NCBI GenBank assembly: GCA_025084515.1
Contig: JAJAGP010003143.1
Location: 1-64,000 of the forward strand
Reading direction: 5' to 3'
Length of the DNA stretch: 64,000 nucleotides
Origin: Ancistrus triradiatus
Taxonomy: Eukaryota > Chordata > Actinopteri > Siluriformes > Loricariidae
Part shown: piece by piece, positions 45,326-55,303 of the stretch
Position numbering within the stretch: position 1 is the stretch's first letter
Layout of the letters: each line of letters starts with the position of its first letter
Made by a program: the position numbers and the translations under genes
The notes under the pieces: generated by a model
The model's input: only the letters and a program-made list of their open reading frames with translations
The model's database searches: none
What the model was told of the DNA's origin: nothing

Positions 45326-45542
45326 TGTCACGCCCGCGAGCCGCTTGGCTCGCCACACCTGTGTTCGTGAGACGCTAATCATGCACACCTGTTCCTCACC
45401 CTAGTTAATTCTTAATGTTGCCTTCTAGCCTCACCACGCCATTCTCGGCCTCTCCTGTACTTCAATGCCTCGATCCTAATAAATGCGAGTCTCGCTTACC
45501 AGTAGCACGCGTCTGTCTCCTGACTCCTCGCCGCACGTTACA
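45326..45542 (+). repeat. Right LTR
   Basis: A 217-bp copy with intact TGTCACGCC start and TTACA end. It contains TCCTAATAAATGCG (AATAAA). It is missing the 32-bp segment present in the left LTR. Confidence 0.8.
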
Positions 45543-46484
45543 TCGACGTTTTGCGTGCGTACAACTCAGATTTTATTTTGGCCACAGATAAAGGTGGAGT
45601 TGACGTGTTTCTAGCACCACGAGCTTCAACAGACTTAAAAAAAAAATGTCGAATCTACGATGTAGTCGAGAGTGAAGGAGATCTTGGCTGGTTGGTCTTT
45701 CAACTATCTTCTAATTCGGCAATACCGAACTACTTATGACTGCTGGACACAGGAAACTTAACGTAAAATAAATGCGAAAACTTGAGCAAAATGAATAACA
45801 AAAAGACTGACACAAAAGTTGCAAGTTTAAAAGACTTAGAACAAAGAGAACAAAAACACACCAGACTCGAAGCTAAGCTAACTACGCGGTTGGCGCGTGT
45901 TCTTTTGTATGTTCCGGATCGTGATTGGCCGGAGGCGAGGGCACAACAAGTTGCCCTGACTTAGCCAATGAAAAGCCGATTCATCAGTAAATCCCTCCTA
46001 TCGTGGGTGTCTTCTTTCACCATGAGCTACAGACGTTCTAACTTGGATTAATATATTCCTACATATCTAAGGTGATTAAAAGTATCACATAATAACCAAA
46101 AATCCTCAAAGTTAGAAGTTTAGTTGCAGAGCTTCGTTGTAAGGTTCAAATGATCAAAGGCACCTTGAATTGATAACCTAGAACATCGGTAAATCATTCA
46201 AATTGCAGCACATACATTTGCTATTCCTTAAACAAATAATACGATCGATACAAGATGTGGGAAACAGTACATTCTAAATAACAACTTCATTTCTGTTCTT
46301 TATAAGTATGAACAAGTATTAAATCTGAGTGATCGATACGTATAGATAAAACAGCTGTTATTTGTAATCATAACCATTAGTATAACACAACTGGACCATA
46401 TTATGTATAGAACGGTCACTATACTAAAACATCAATAAAACCAAATAGATATGAAAATACACGAGGAATCAGTGACATGAAGGA

Positions 46485-46488
<4 letters not shown>
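45543..46488. other. CpG-bearing sequence of unknown origin, right part
   Basis: The minus strand shows a promoter-like cluster: an ATTGGCTAAG inverted-CCAAT block (around 45963-45972), a second GGCCAATCACG (45923-45933), then ACATACAAAAG (45908-45918) as a weak TATA, followed by U-rich leader-like sequence toward 45780. The plus strand has two short frames (45551-45739, 45782-45964) with protein-like composition (FILATDKGGVDVFLAPR; EQREQKHTRLEAKL) but no recognised domain. It may be half of an older element interrupted by the LTR element. Confidence 0.3.

Positions 46489-46530
<42 letters not shown>
46489..46530. repeat. (AT)n microsatellite
   Basis: Twenty-one uninterrupted AT units. Confidence 0.95.
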
Positions 46531-46536
<6 letters not shown>

Positions 46537-46879
46537 GTGATTATATATGAGACTTATTATGAAGCAAATATCATGTGTTATCTAATTGAGAGGTTCCGGT
46601 GAAGATAATCTGTTCCCAGCAAAAGTTTAATACCATTATTAAAGTTTGGCTCTTAAAAGGAAGAGGCTGGATTCAGTTTTCTTGGTGTCGTAAATCTAGG
46701 GCTGTCTTTCTGGCGCCAAAGGGTTATCAAAAGTAACAGTTTGTAGAGAAATTTGAGGAAACTTGGTGGCGGCCTGGACCGTTGAAACCCCTTTTTAAGG
46801 TTGACACATGGACTTAGTTTTATGATTGTCGAGATGTTGAAGGTTGTAGGTCTGTTTAAACAGTATTGGGTAGGTTGTA
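46531..46879. other. No gene recognised
   Basis: Spacer between two AT microsatellites. Some CpG-bearing sequence at 46590-46790 could belong to the unknown element to its left. Confidence 0.35.
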
Positions 46880-46925
46880 ATATATATATATATAGTATTA
46901 TATATATAGATCTATAGATAATATA

Positions 46926-46994
<69 letters not shown>
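46880..46994. repeat. (TA)n/(CA)n compound microsatellite
   Basis: Interrupted TA repeats, then CA repeats (about 46967-46990), ending at the target TA of the Tc1 element. Confidence 0.9.
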
Positions 46995-46996
46995 TA

Positions 46997-48382
46997 CAGT
47001 GCCTTGCAAAAGTATTCGGCCCCCTTGAACTTTTCAAACCTTTTGCCACATTTCAGGCTTTAAACATAAAGATATGAAAAATTGTAAGTTTTTTTTTCTG
47101 AAGAATCAACAAGTGGGGGACACAATCGTGAAGTGGAACGATATTTATTGGATATTTTTAAAACTTTTTTTAGAAATAAAAAAACTGAAAAGTGAGGCGT
47201 GCAAAAATTATCCTGCCCCCCTTGCGTTAATACTTTGTAAGCGCCATCTTTTGGACTGCAATTACAGCTGCAAGTACACTGGGGTGGTATGTCTCTATCA
47301 GTTTTGCACATCAAGAGACTGAAATTTTTGCCCATTCTTCCTTGCAAAACAGCTCGAGCTCAGTGAGGTTTTGGATGGAGAGCGTTTGGTGAACAGCAGT
47401 TTTCAGCTCTTTTTGCAGATTCTCGATTGATTCAGGTCTGGACTTTGACTTTTGGCCATTCTAAACACCTGGATATGTTTATTTGTGAACCACTCCATTA
47501 TAGATTTTGGCTTTATGTTTTGGATCATTGTCTTGTTGGAAGATAAATCTCCGTCCCAGTCTCAGGTCTCTTGCAGGCTCCGACAGGTTTTTCTTCCAGA
47601 ATGGTCCTGGTATTTGGCTCCATCCATCTTCCCAATCAATTTTAACCATCTTCCCTGTCCCTGCTGAAGAAAAGCATGGCCCAGACCATGATGCTGCCAC
47701 CACCCTGTTTGACAGTGGGGATGGTGTTGGTGCGTTCAGGGTGATGAGTTGTGTGTTGCTTTTTTTACGCCAAACATAACATTTTGCATTGTGGCCAAAA
47801 AGTTCATCTGACCAGAGTACCTTCTTCCACATGTTTGATGTGTCTCCCATGTGGCTTTTGTGGCAAACTTTTTTATGGATCTCTTTGAGAAATGGCTTTC
47901 TTCTTGCCACCTACTTCCATAAAAGCCAGATTTGTGCAGTGTAACGACTGATTGTTGTCCTATGGACAGAGTCTCCCACCTCAGCTGTTAATCTCTGCAG
48001 TTCATCCAGAGTGATCATGGGCCTCTTAGCTGCATCTCTGATCAGTCTTCTCCTTGTTTGAGCTGAAAGTTTAGAGAGACGGCCGGGTCTTGGTAGATTT
48101 GCAGTGGTCTGATACTCCTTCCATTTCAATATGATCGCTTGCACAGTGCTCCTTGATGTTTAAAGCTTGGGAAATCTTTTTGTATCCAAATCCGGCTTTA
48201 AACTTCTCCACAACAGTATCTCAGACCTGCCTGGTCTGTTCCTTGGTCTTCATGATGCTCTCTGCGCTTTGAACAGAGCATGTGCATTTATACGGAGACT
48301 TGATTACACAGGTGGATTCTATTTATCATCATCAGTCATTTAGGTCAACATTGGATCATTTAGAGATCCTCACTGAACTTCT

Positions 48383-48384
<2 letters not shown>
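46997..48384 (-). mobile_element. Tc1-like transposon, family D, right terminus missing
   Basis: The left terminus CAGTGCCTTGCAAAAGTATTC follows TA at 46995-46996, inside TA/CA repeat DNA. Left arm to about 47210, transposase on minus to 48253, leader to 48384. The expected second terminal repeat (about 200 bp) is absent: sequence goes from GAACTTCTGG directly into an AT microsatellite at 48385. This is a family common in salmonids and other teleosts. Confidence 0.85.
47195..48253 (-). pseudogene. Tc1-like transposase, multiply frameshifted (family D)
   Basis: The start is MKTKEQTRQV at 48253, followed by an early stop. The first HTH (FKAGFGYKKISQAL) is readable. 48144-47911 carries the rest of the DNA-binding domain (NLPRPGRLSKLSAQTRR, the GRPR-like patch, then an HTH to HRTTISR). 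47910-47479 carries KKVLWSDELF (first catalytic Asp kept), AASWSGPCFSSAGTGKMV where a GGG..VMVWGCF-type block is damaged, and FIFQQDNDPKHKAK (second Asp kept). The final Glu survives in a shifted frame near 47430 (IENLQKELK-type). Several indels and stops; inactive. Confidence 0.85.

Positions 48385-48422
<38 letters not shown>
48385..48422. repeat. (AT)n microsatellite
   Basis: Nineteen AT units directly abutting the truncated right side of Tc1 D. Confidence 0.95.
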
Positions 48423-48425
<3 letters not shown>

Positions 48426-48490
48426 TTCAAGAGTTTTATTGTCACGTGCACAAAGTAAGACAGGCATTACAATGAAGTACTTCCAACTAC
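48423..48490 (-). repeat. LINE 3'-end fragment
   Basis: AGATTCAAGAGTTTTATTGTC, ACGTGCACAAAGTAAGACAGG and CATTACAATGAAGTACTTCC read, on minus, like the 3' end of a teleost L2-type LINE (ATTTCATTGTA... GTGACAATAAAACTCTTGAA order). No coding part is present. Confidence 0.45.
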
Positions 48491-51037
48491 ACATTTTTTA
48501 TTAATCATATATTGATGTATGTGAGTGTATTAGTCACAAATTCTAAATGCCAATTCACTCGCTTCAATTCTGTACACAAAATGGTGAATTTACATACATA
48601 ATGGATATTTCAGCACTGTAACGCAAAAGAGATACTCACAACTCACTTGCAAATTGTTTGAAGTGTTCCATTGCATTCTATGTGCACCAGGTAATTGATA
48701 AACTACACTAATAGACTGCTAATGTTTTTATAATTACCAAGCATTTATATTGCAGCATATGGCCAAGCCCCTTTAATCTTCCTCAGACTTCCATCCGGTT
48801 ATAATGCACCAATTAATGTCAATTGCTCAGCTACTTAAATGTTACATGAAGCATTATTTCACAGTGTGCTATTAGCGTGACCTACCACTGAAATAAATTA
48901 GCTTAGATGGAGACATGATTCAGTAAATGGATAAATTGCAGGGTAAAGATGATGGATGTTAAAAGCCTGTTCTTATTGCTTCTATGTAAAAAATAAAATA
49001 AATGAGTAGAACAGTCTATAATGTTGGTGCTTATGAAAACTCAAGGACATAGGCCATTGAAGTACATAATGTTATGTTAACTATATTAAGCTTCCAATTT
49101 TCAGTAAAGGGGAAAAATACTTTTCTGAAAACTGACTTTTAATAAGCCATGAATAATAATTTACCGAGCAGCCCATGTGATCATACAATCACATTTACAA
49201 CATGTACGTACATGTACATTTCCTATTAATTTATGCAAATTTAAGACAGTCCGTGATTGACGATTGTTATTGTGACACGACGTATATAAAGTTCATTCTG
49301 CGATGAATAACAGGAAAGTCATTATGAGACAAGTCATCATAAGATAAGTCTGCCACCTTAGTAACCCTACCAAGCCTTTATTTCCAGCAATGCAAGATGA
49401 GACTCCTATATCTTTGAATGGGGAGAAACCTATATATCTGAAGCTGAAAGAGAAATTAATGTTTAAAATTCATATTTAAAATTGCTGGTATAATCTGCCA
49501 AAAATTGTATAACTTACTGTGCATGCGCATCCCGTCACTGTAAAGGGACCAAGACTCTCTCCAATTGGTTCTTTCTAATGATGGGGCAGGGCTTCTGTAT
49601 TACAGTCCTGTTCATATTTCACCACCTTTATATAATGTCTCTGATAACAGACAGGGGCTGTACATCATCTGGCATTGCAAGTTTAAAGTAGGATTAAAGC
49701 ACCACCTACCTACCTGGTCTGAAACTTGGCGGCTTAGCTGGGTAGAAATTCACAGCTGGCAATGCATTTGTCACAATTTAAACTTATCGAGGGTGAAAGG
49801 TAAAGTGCATTGACCAAAATCTGTACTGCCATCACAGGTGGCAAGAGATGGGGGGGATAACCAGGTTAGACTGTACTCAAGTACTAGATTTAAACTAGTT
49901 TGTCTCTGTTCATTTTGAGGTTTGATGTGGAGTTCCTAGTAGCTATTTTTTTTCTGTTGGTATGTGTGTTGGTTGGTACATGATTAATGTCACTTGTGTT
50001 ATTAGTCCACCGTCCAAATAACTTCAGTAGTGGGTCTGTGGCGGTCCCTTTCAAATGATTAGCAGAGAATGGCTGGCAAATTGTTTAACAAAACAGGAAG
50101 TCATTGTGCACCTGTAGCCCAGTAGTTTAGTGTTAGAAGTAATAAGGTTGTGATTTCAACTTTGTAGCTCAATTTCGATACTGAAGTTGGTGGAGAGGGT
50201 CCTACATTAAATACTGTAACTATAATTGCTGAAGTGATTAGTAAGAATATAAGGTATTATGATAATATGGGTTATCGTAGCAGTGGATATTTGAAATTTG
50301 TGGTATGTGACCCCAATAACCTTGCAACATTCTGTAGTTCTTACATTGCCTTATATCCAGTAGATATTACAAAAGATTTGAAGTGTGAAGATGAGTATAA
50401 AACCAGAATTAAAGAATGCAGTGCACCTGTACCTGTGCTCAGAATACCAACTGAGATGTCCTTTTGTGTATTATTAGTAGTGTGTGATTATCCTGACTCA
50501 GAAGCCTGACTCAGTAGCAGTATGCTGCCTCTAAGTTAGGGGGAAATGACAGAACTGGTTAAGTTGAGTGGTGTCTTACAATGGAGGATGAAGGATTGAA
50601 GAACAGACAGACGTTACATGTACATAAATTGCTATGGAATGTTATGGGACTGCAGAATTCCTGACTGTGACCTTAAATGGAAAATGTGCTGCAGTAGCAG
50701 TTAAGCTTAGTTCCTGCCCTTACTGTCTGATTGGTTGGAGTTCTCACCGTGATGATATTTGTGATAACGCCACAAAATGGTATCACTCTGCTGATGGGTT
50801 GCCAAGTAATTGCTACATATTTTCAGACCATTTATTTTATTTTATTTTTACCTGCAAATTCAAACAAAAATATGACTTTGCACATGGCCACCCTAAATAA
50901 CACACTCAATGGTGTGGTCTTAGAACCACGAGAAACGTAATCTAGTCAAGGTAGTGGCAATAATGCACCAATACTGTCTGCCAATCGCCATAAAACCTAA
51001 AAGAAGGGCACGATCATTAGAATAGAATAGAATCACG
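48491..51037. other. No gene recognised (long spacer)
   Basis: About 2.5 kb of mostly AT-rich sequence. Frames at 50234-50509 and 50634-50900 are the longest but show no domain, splice context or similarity I recognise. Confidence 0.45.
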
Positions 51038-51291
51038 GAGCATCTGAAGGAGAAGCTAGGGTCCTTGAATGGGTTGTCTGCAGCTGTGACTGGCTGTATT
51101 TAAGCAAGGCCCTAGCTCATGGACTTTGCGGTACTACCACTTTTGAGGACTCTTATTTGCTCGCGCATCTACGCTGGATATTAATTTTCTTTGGACGTTT
51201 TGAAGTAAGCCCGCTTTAGCCTTACTACAGTCTGGTTGTTTATGTTCATTGTGCTTGGTTTAATAAAGACCCTACTTGATGATTAGATCAC
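51038..51291 (+). repeat. Left LTR-like direct repeat
   Basis: Contains CTGAAGGAGAAGCTAGGG, a TGTATTTAAGCAAGGCCC block (TATA-like TATTTAA), GTAAGCCCGCTTTAGCC, GGTTTAATAAAGACCCTACT (AATAAA signal) and GATTAGATCAC. It lacks about 50 bp present in the right copy (55400-55445). Confidence 0.65.
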
Positions 51292-51737
51292 AATCGAACG
51301 CCTGGTGTTTGTGAACCGCCGTCTTTCAGGCGAAGCACTGGACTGGCCGATCGTGAACTGGTCCCACCTGGAATTGGGAACCTGCGACCAGCTGTTTATC
51401 GAGCTGTGGGATAGGTTTGGTCTATCTGCTAGTGAGAAGCAAGCATCCACCAGTCCACTTGCCTATAATTTGCGGGATCCCCAGCTCACCTGCAGCCAGA
51501 AGGTACTGGTCAAGCACCAGTTAGCGTCCCGTAGCTCAGTACCTGAGCATGTTAGCTCCAAATTTGAGCACGCTAGCTCCGTATCTGAGCACACTGTGCC
51601 CGTTTGCTCCATAGATGAGCAGATAGCAACCCGTAGCTCAGCACCTGAGCCATTAGTGGCCAGAAGCCCAGTATTTGAGCATGTTAGCTCCGTATCTGAG
51701 AACCCTGCATTACGTAGCTCCATAGATGAGCAATTAG
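51292..51737 (+). pseudogene. Gag-like frame, left part, with S-V-S-E-H repeats
   Basis: The frame is open from the left repeat. ERLVFVNRRLSGEALDWP, then IVNWSHLELGTCDQLFIELW and DRFG resemble the core of a Ty3-type retrotransposon Gag domain (the family has an F-V-x-L-L-x-G-x-A-L-x-W block followed by a helix). After residue about 55 the protein becomes a low-complexity series of degenerate octapeptides built on S-S-V-S-E-H-V/A and S-S-I-D-E-Q. The frame is interrupted by the LINE at about 51738. No start codon is visible because the Gag start is deleted. Confidence 0.5.
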
Positions 51738-52224
51738 TCAAAGTCAACTTTATGGTCAAAAACTGCAATATGTACAAGACATAAAGAGGATTGAAATTTC
51801 GTTACTCTGAGACCCATGGTGCTTCAATTCACATTAAATATTTAATAGGACAAGTCCCAGGATGGCTAAATAAAATACGATACTATATAAATTATATAAC
51901 ACAGCACTATGTATTTATGGAGATACTAAACTGTTTTTGAATAAAGATCTCTGACACTGGCATCAGAAGTAAAGCGATTGAGTATACACAGTGTATGTAT
52001 GAAGTCCCTGATGTTGAAGTAAACATATGCGGTAGGTTAAGGCTAGTGCACATATAATCAGTAGTGTAAATATAAACAATAGTACTATATAAACAGTAGT
52101 GCAAAATGAATGAGCACAGAGGTTTGTAAATTGAGTCCATAAGCAGTTTGTAATGATGCAGAGTGAGGTATTGAGTTTAGTATGAGTTTGTGTGTTTTGT
52201 TGGATGTGTGACTGAGATTGTGTG

Positions 52225-53760
52225 TTAAGCGGGTAAGAGATGCAGGAGAGGCAGAGCAGGGAGAGAGTTGAGAATCCTGACTGCCTGATGAACAGAGCTG
52301 TTCCTCAGTCTGCTGGTTCTAGCCCAGAGATTCTGCAGTCTCCTCCCTGATGGAAGCAGTCTGAAGAAGCCGTGTAGTGGGTGTGTAGGATCATCCACCA
52401 TGCAGAGGGCTTTTCGAGTAAGACGGGTGCTGTGTAGGTCATGGAGTGAGGGGAAAGAGGTGCCGATGATCTTCTCAGCTGCTCTCACGATGCGCTGGAG
52501 GGTGTTTTGACAGGTTGCGGAACAGGCACCATACCACACCGTGATACAGCTGGTCAGGATGCTCTCGATGTCACCCCTGTAAAAGGTGCACATAATGGGG
52601 GTTGGTGCTCTAGCTCTTCTTAGCTTGTGGAGAAAGTAGAGGTGTTGATGAGCCTTCTTTGCCAGTGACGCTGTGTTGGTGCTCCAGGACAGGTCCTCTG
52701 AGACATGCACTCCCAGGAACTTTGTCCTGCTCACCCTCTCCACAGCAGTACCGTTGATGGTGAGAGGAGTATGCTGAGCGTATATCTTCCTGAAGTTCAC
52801 AAAAATCTCCTTTGTCTTACCCACATTCAGAGAGAGATGCTGTCTTTGCACCACAGGGGCACGGTGGCCTCGACCTGTTTGGATTGTTGGTTATGTCAAC
52901 TTGTACTGGCTTGATGGTCTCCCAGTCTGGTGGGAAAAAGTCTAAACAGTAGTTGCATAAGGTAGGTTGTTCAGCCCCAGACTGCAGTTTGGAGAATGGA
53001 GCTGTTGGGGGACGAAGGTGTTGAATGCGCTAGATGAATGTAAGCACAGATTCTAATCATGGGAGTCCTTAGTGTATAGATGTGTGGAGGGCTATGTTGG
53101 AAAGGCCTGTGGAAGGCAGTGGAGATGGCATCATCGGTCCGATATGCAAACTGGAAGGGGTCCAGAAATTCAGGAAGAACAGACTTGATATGTTTCATGA
53201 CTAGCCGTTCAAAGCACTTCATCAGGATGGGAGTGAGTGCCAACGGGCAGTAGTCATTTAGACAGGAGGGCAATGCCTTCTTTGGAACAGGGATGATGGT
53301 GGTAGCTTTGAAGCAGGTGGGGACGATGTCCTGACTCAGAGAGATGTTGAAGATATCCGTAAAGACAGCTGAGTTCCCCTGCACAGTCCCTCAGCACACG
53401 ACCTGGTATGTTATCTGGACCAGGTGCTTTCCGGGCGTTGATCCTGCAGAATGATCGCCTCACACTGTTTGGGGACAGCTTCAGCACCTGGTCGACGAGA
53501 GGGGGGAGGGTGAATTTCTGCGCAGGTGTGCTGTTGAGTGCTTCAAACCGAGCAAAGAATATGTTCATCTCATTTAGCATAGAGGTGGTGCTCTCACAGG
53601 TCTGTGGAGCTGGTTTGTAGTCTGTGATGGTCTGTATTCCCCGCCACAGACTTCGAGTGTCTCTGCTGTCACTGAAGCGATGGGCTATCTTCCTGGAGTA
53701 CTGTTTCTTAGCCTTCCTGATGTCCCGGGACAGGTTGTTTCTGGCTGTCCTCAGACCCAC
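52225..53760 (-). pseudogene. LINE reverse transcriptase, internally deleted
   Basis: Order on minus: GLRTARNNLSRDIRKAKKQY (linker after the endonuclease); RRSFCRINARKAPGPDNIPG (RT N-terminal motif, near 53410-53430); TDIFNISLSQDIVPTCFKAT; TTIIPVPKK; LNDYCPLALTPILMKCFERL; LPEFLDPFQFAYR. The palm region with the invariant F-A-D-D box is missing: sequence degenerates from about 53100 and rejoins the family at LSLNVGKTKEIFVNFRK near 52830. Then come TKFLGVHVSEDLSWS, KKAHQHLYFLHKLRRA, FYRGDIESILTSCITVWYG, LQRIVRAAEKIIG and a C-terminal LLPSGRRLQN block. The missing catalytic box means no polymerase activity. Confidence 0.85.
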
Positions 53761-53867
53761 CTGATCTCCTGCTGTGAAGGCATTGTTCCTGGCTCACAGG
53801 AGCCTGTAGACCTCTTCCATCAGCTATGGCTTCTGGTTTGCCCGAACAGTGATGGTCTTGAGGTCAG

Positions 53868-54700
53868 TTACATCATCAATACACTTTGATGTACACAGAC
53901 AGTATCCGAGTACTCTTGGAGATCTGTTATATTGTTGTTGATAGCGGCTTCTTTGAACATATTCCAATCTGTGGTGTTGAAACAGTCATAAAATGCCTCT
54001 GACGACCCCTCCGGCCTCACTCGTACCTGCTTGCAAACTGGTTTGGTGACTTTAACCAGGGGGCTGTAGGCAGACATTAGCATGACACTGATGTGATCAA
54101 AGGTGCTGATGTGGGGGAGGGGAAGGGTCTTGTAAGCTCCTCTCATGGTGGTGTAGACTTGGTCCAATGTATTGTTTTCCCTTGTTGGAAAGTCTGTGTT
54201 TGAATGTCTTTGGAAACACGGATCTGCATGATTAAAATCACCAGCCAAGATAAGAAAAGCATCAGGGTGGGCTGTCTGTTGCTCACTAATGTGTAGATAC
54301 AGTTCATTTAGTGCCTCACTTCTATTCTTGATGCTAAAGCTCGGAAGTATATAAACAATTCCCTCAGTAAATAGAATGGTCGCCCCTTAATAACCATAAA
54401 CTCCACCAATGGTGAGCAGTGTTTGTATACCACAGCAGCATTGTGACACCAGGCATCATTGATGTAAACACAGAGCCCGCCACAACAGGTCTTACCTCCC
54501 TCAATAAGAGCTCTGTCCACTCAGTAGCATGTTAGCCGCTCGAGCTGAATAGCATGGTCTGGAACATTGTTGTTAAACCATGTTTTTGTAAATACAAAAA
54601 CACAGTAGTCTTTCACACTTCTTTGTGTTTAACGTAGCAGGTGTATGTAGTCCAGTTTATTGTCCAGAGAGTGTACGTTAGCCAAAACCATGGATGGAAT
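53868..54700 (-). pseudogene. LINE APE-type endonuclease, mutated
   Basis: The N-terminal block SMVLANVHSLDNKLDYI lies just inside the 5' truncation point. CVFVFTKTWFNNN follows, in which the catalytic Glu of the family's TETW motif is Lys. GGLCVYINDAWC and CSPLVEFMVIKGRPFYL follow (54480-54330), then a frameshift. MAGDFNHADP carries the family's D-x-N site, TLDQVYTTM is typical of this clade, and STFDHISVML keeps the Asp-His pair near the end. It would nick target DNA if intact; the Glu to Lys change and the frameshift indicate loss of function. Confidence 0.85.
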
Positions 54701-54708
54701 GGCCGGCT

Positions 54709-55303
54709 TGTGTGGGCTAGCCACTAGTTTTAGTTCCGTATTTGAAATGTTAGCGTCGTTTGACTCCGTATCTGAGCCCGCCACGTCCTTTAGTTTCGTA
54801 CCTGAGCATGTAGGCTCCGTATCAGAGTTCGTTGACTCTGTCCGCGCACGTCACGCTTCCTAACTCCGTAAATGTGCCATTAGCATCGTATAGCTCCATA
54901 CCCGAGCATGCTGCACCCTCTAGTTTTGTACCTGATCAAGATAGCTCTGTCCCTGAGTTTTAAATGCCATTTGTTTTTGTGTCTAAGTACGTTGTGTCTC
55001 GTAATTCCATACCTGAAAAGGACTTGTCACCTAGCTCCATATCGATATTGGTAATACCATTTAACTATTTATCTGAGCACGCCTAGTTCCGTATCTGAAC
55101 ATGACATGACTGTGTCCTATCGGACCTTGTAGTGTCGACTCCTGCGCCACGGACATTTGCGTTGACGCCAGCACCATGGACCTTTGTGCCCGAGGACATC
55201 CGTGCAAGAGGCCGTCCCTGAGGCCATTTGCTCCCAAGAGGTTGGTTGCTCACGAGAGGCCTGCCCACAGGCCGTTTGTCCCAGAGAGGCCTGCCGGACA
55301 GCA
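54709..55303 (+). pseudogene. Gag-like frame, right part, repeats continued
   Basis: The degenerate repeat series resumes: SSVFEMLASFDSVSEPA, then FVPEHVGSVSEFVDSV, before stops near 54860. Related triplet-length repeats built on AGCTCC/GTATCTGAGCA continue through 55100. It then changes to a Gly/Arg/Pro-rich end with repeated AGAGGCCTGCC and AGGCCGT words (55190-55300). Several stops show it is decayed. Confidence 0.5.

Larger units (their letters stand above)
44596..45542 (+). mobile_element. Compact LTR retrotransposon (TRIM-like), Ty3-type Gag fragment
   Basis: Only 947 bp in total: two LTRs of about 218 bp around a 511-bp interior with one Gag-like frame and no protease, reverse transcriptase or integrase. 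The right LTR runs TGTCACGCC to CGTTACA (TG...CA). The left LTR lacks about 30 bases of its 5' end and carries a 32-bp insertion relative to the right. A G-run at 45314-45322 just before the right LTR fits a polypurine tract. High GC and low divergence between LTRs suggest a fairly recent insertion. It must have used proteins from an autonomous relative. Confidence 0.75.
51738..54708 (-). mobile_element. Non-LTR retrotransposon (CR1/L2 superclade), 5'-truncated
   Basis: About 3 kb on the minus strand: APE endonuclease (from 54700), reverse transcriptase (to 52225), 3' UTR and a short TTGAC-type tail (minus-strand TTGACTTTGAC at 51738-51748, just after an ATAAAG). It starts inside the endonuclease N-terminus, the usual 5' truncation. 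The TTGAC tail is shared with family K. It is inserted in the Gag-like element, whose repeat frame resumes after 54708. Frameshifts and a deletion make it inactive. Confidence 0.85.

Noticed and set aside
45551..45964. Two short plus frames as genuine genes
   Set aside because: Composition looks protein-like, but there is no domain or supported start, and the opposite strand shows promoter-like signals in the same place; kept only as part of an unassigned block.
50234..50900. Two frames of about 90 codons as exons
   Set aside because: No splice-site context or domain and no repeated occurrence; likely chance in AT-rich spacer.
52225..54700. A host gene with a reverse-transcriptase-like protein
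   Set aside because: The order of domains, 5' truncation, tail and lesions are those of a non-LTR retrotransposon.
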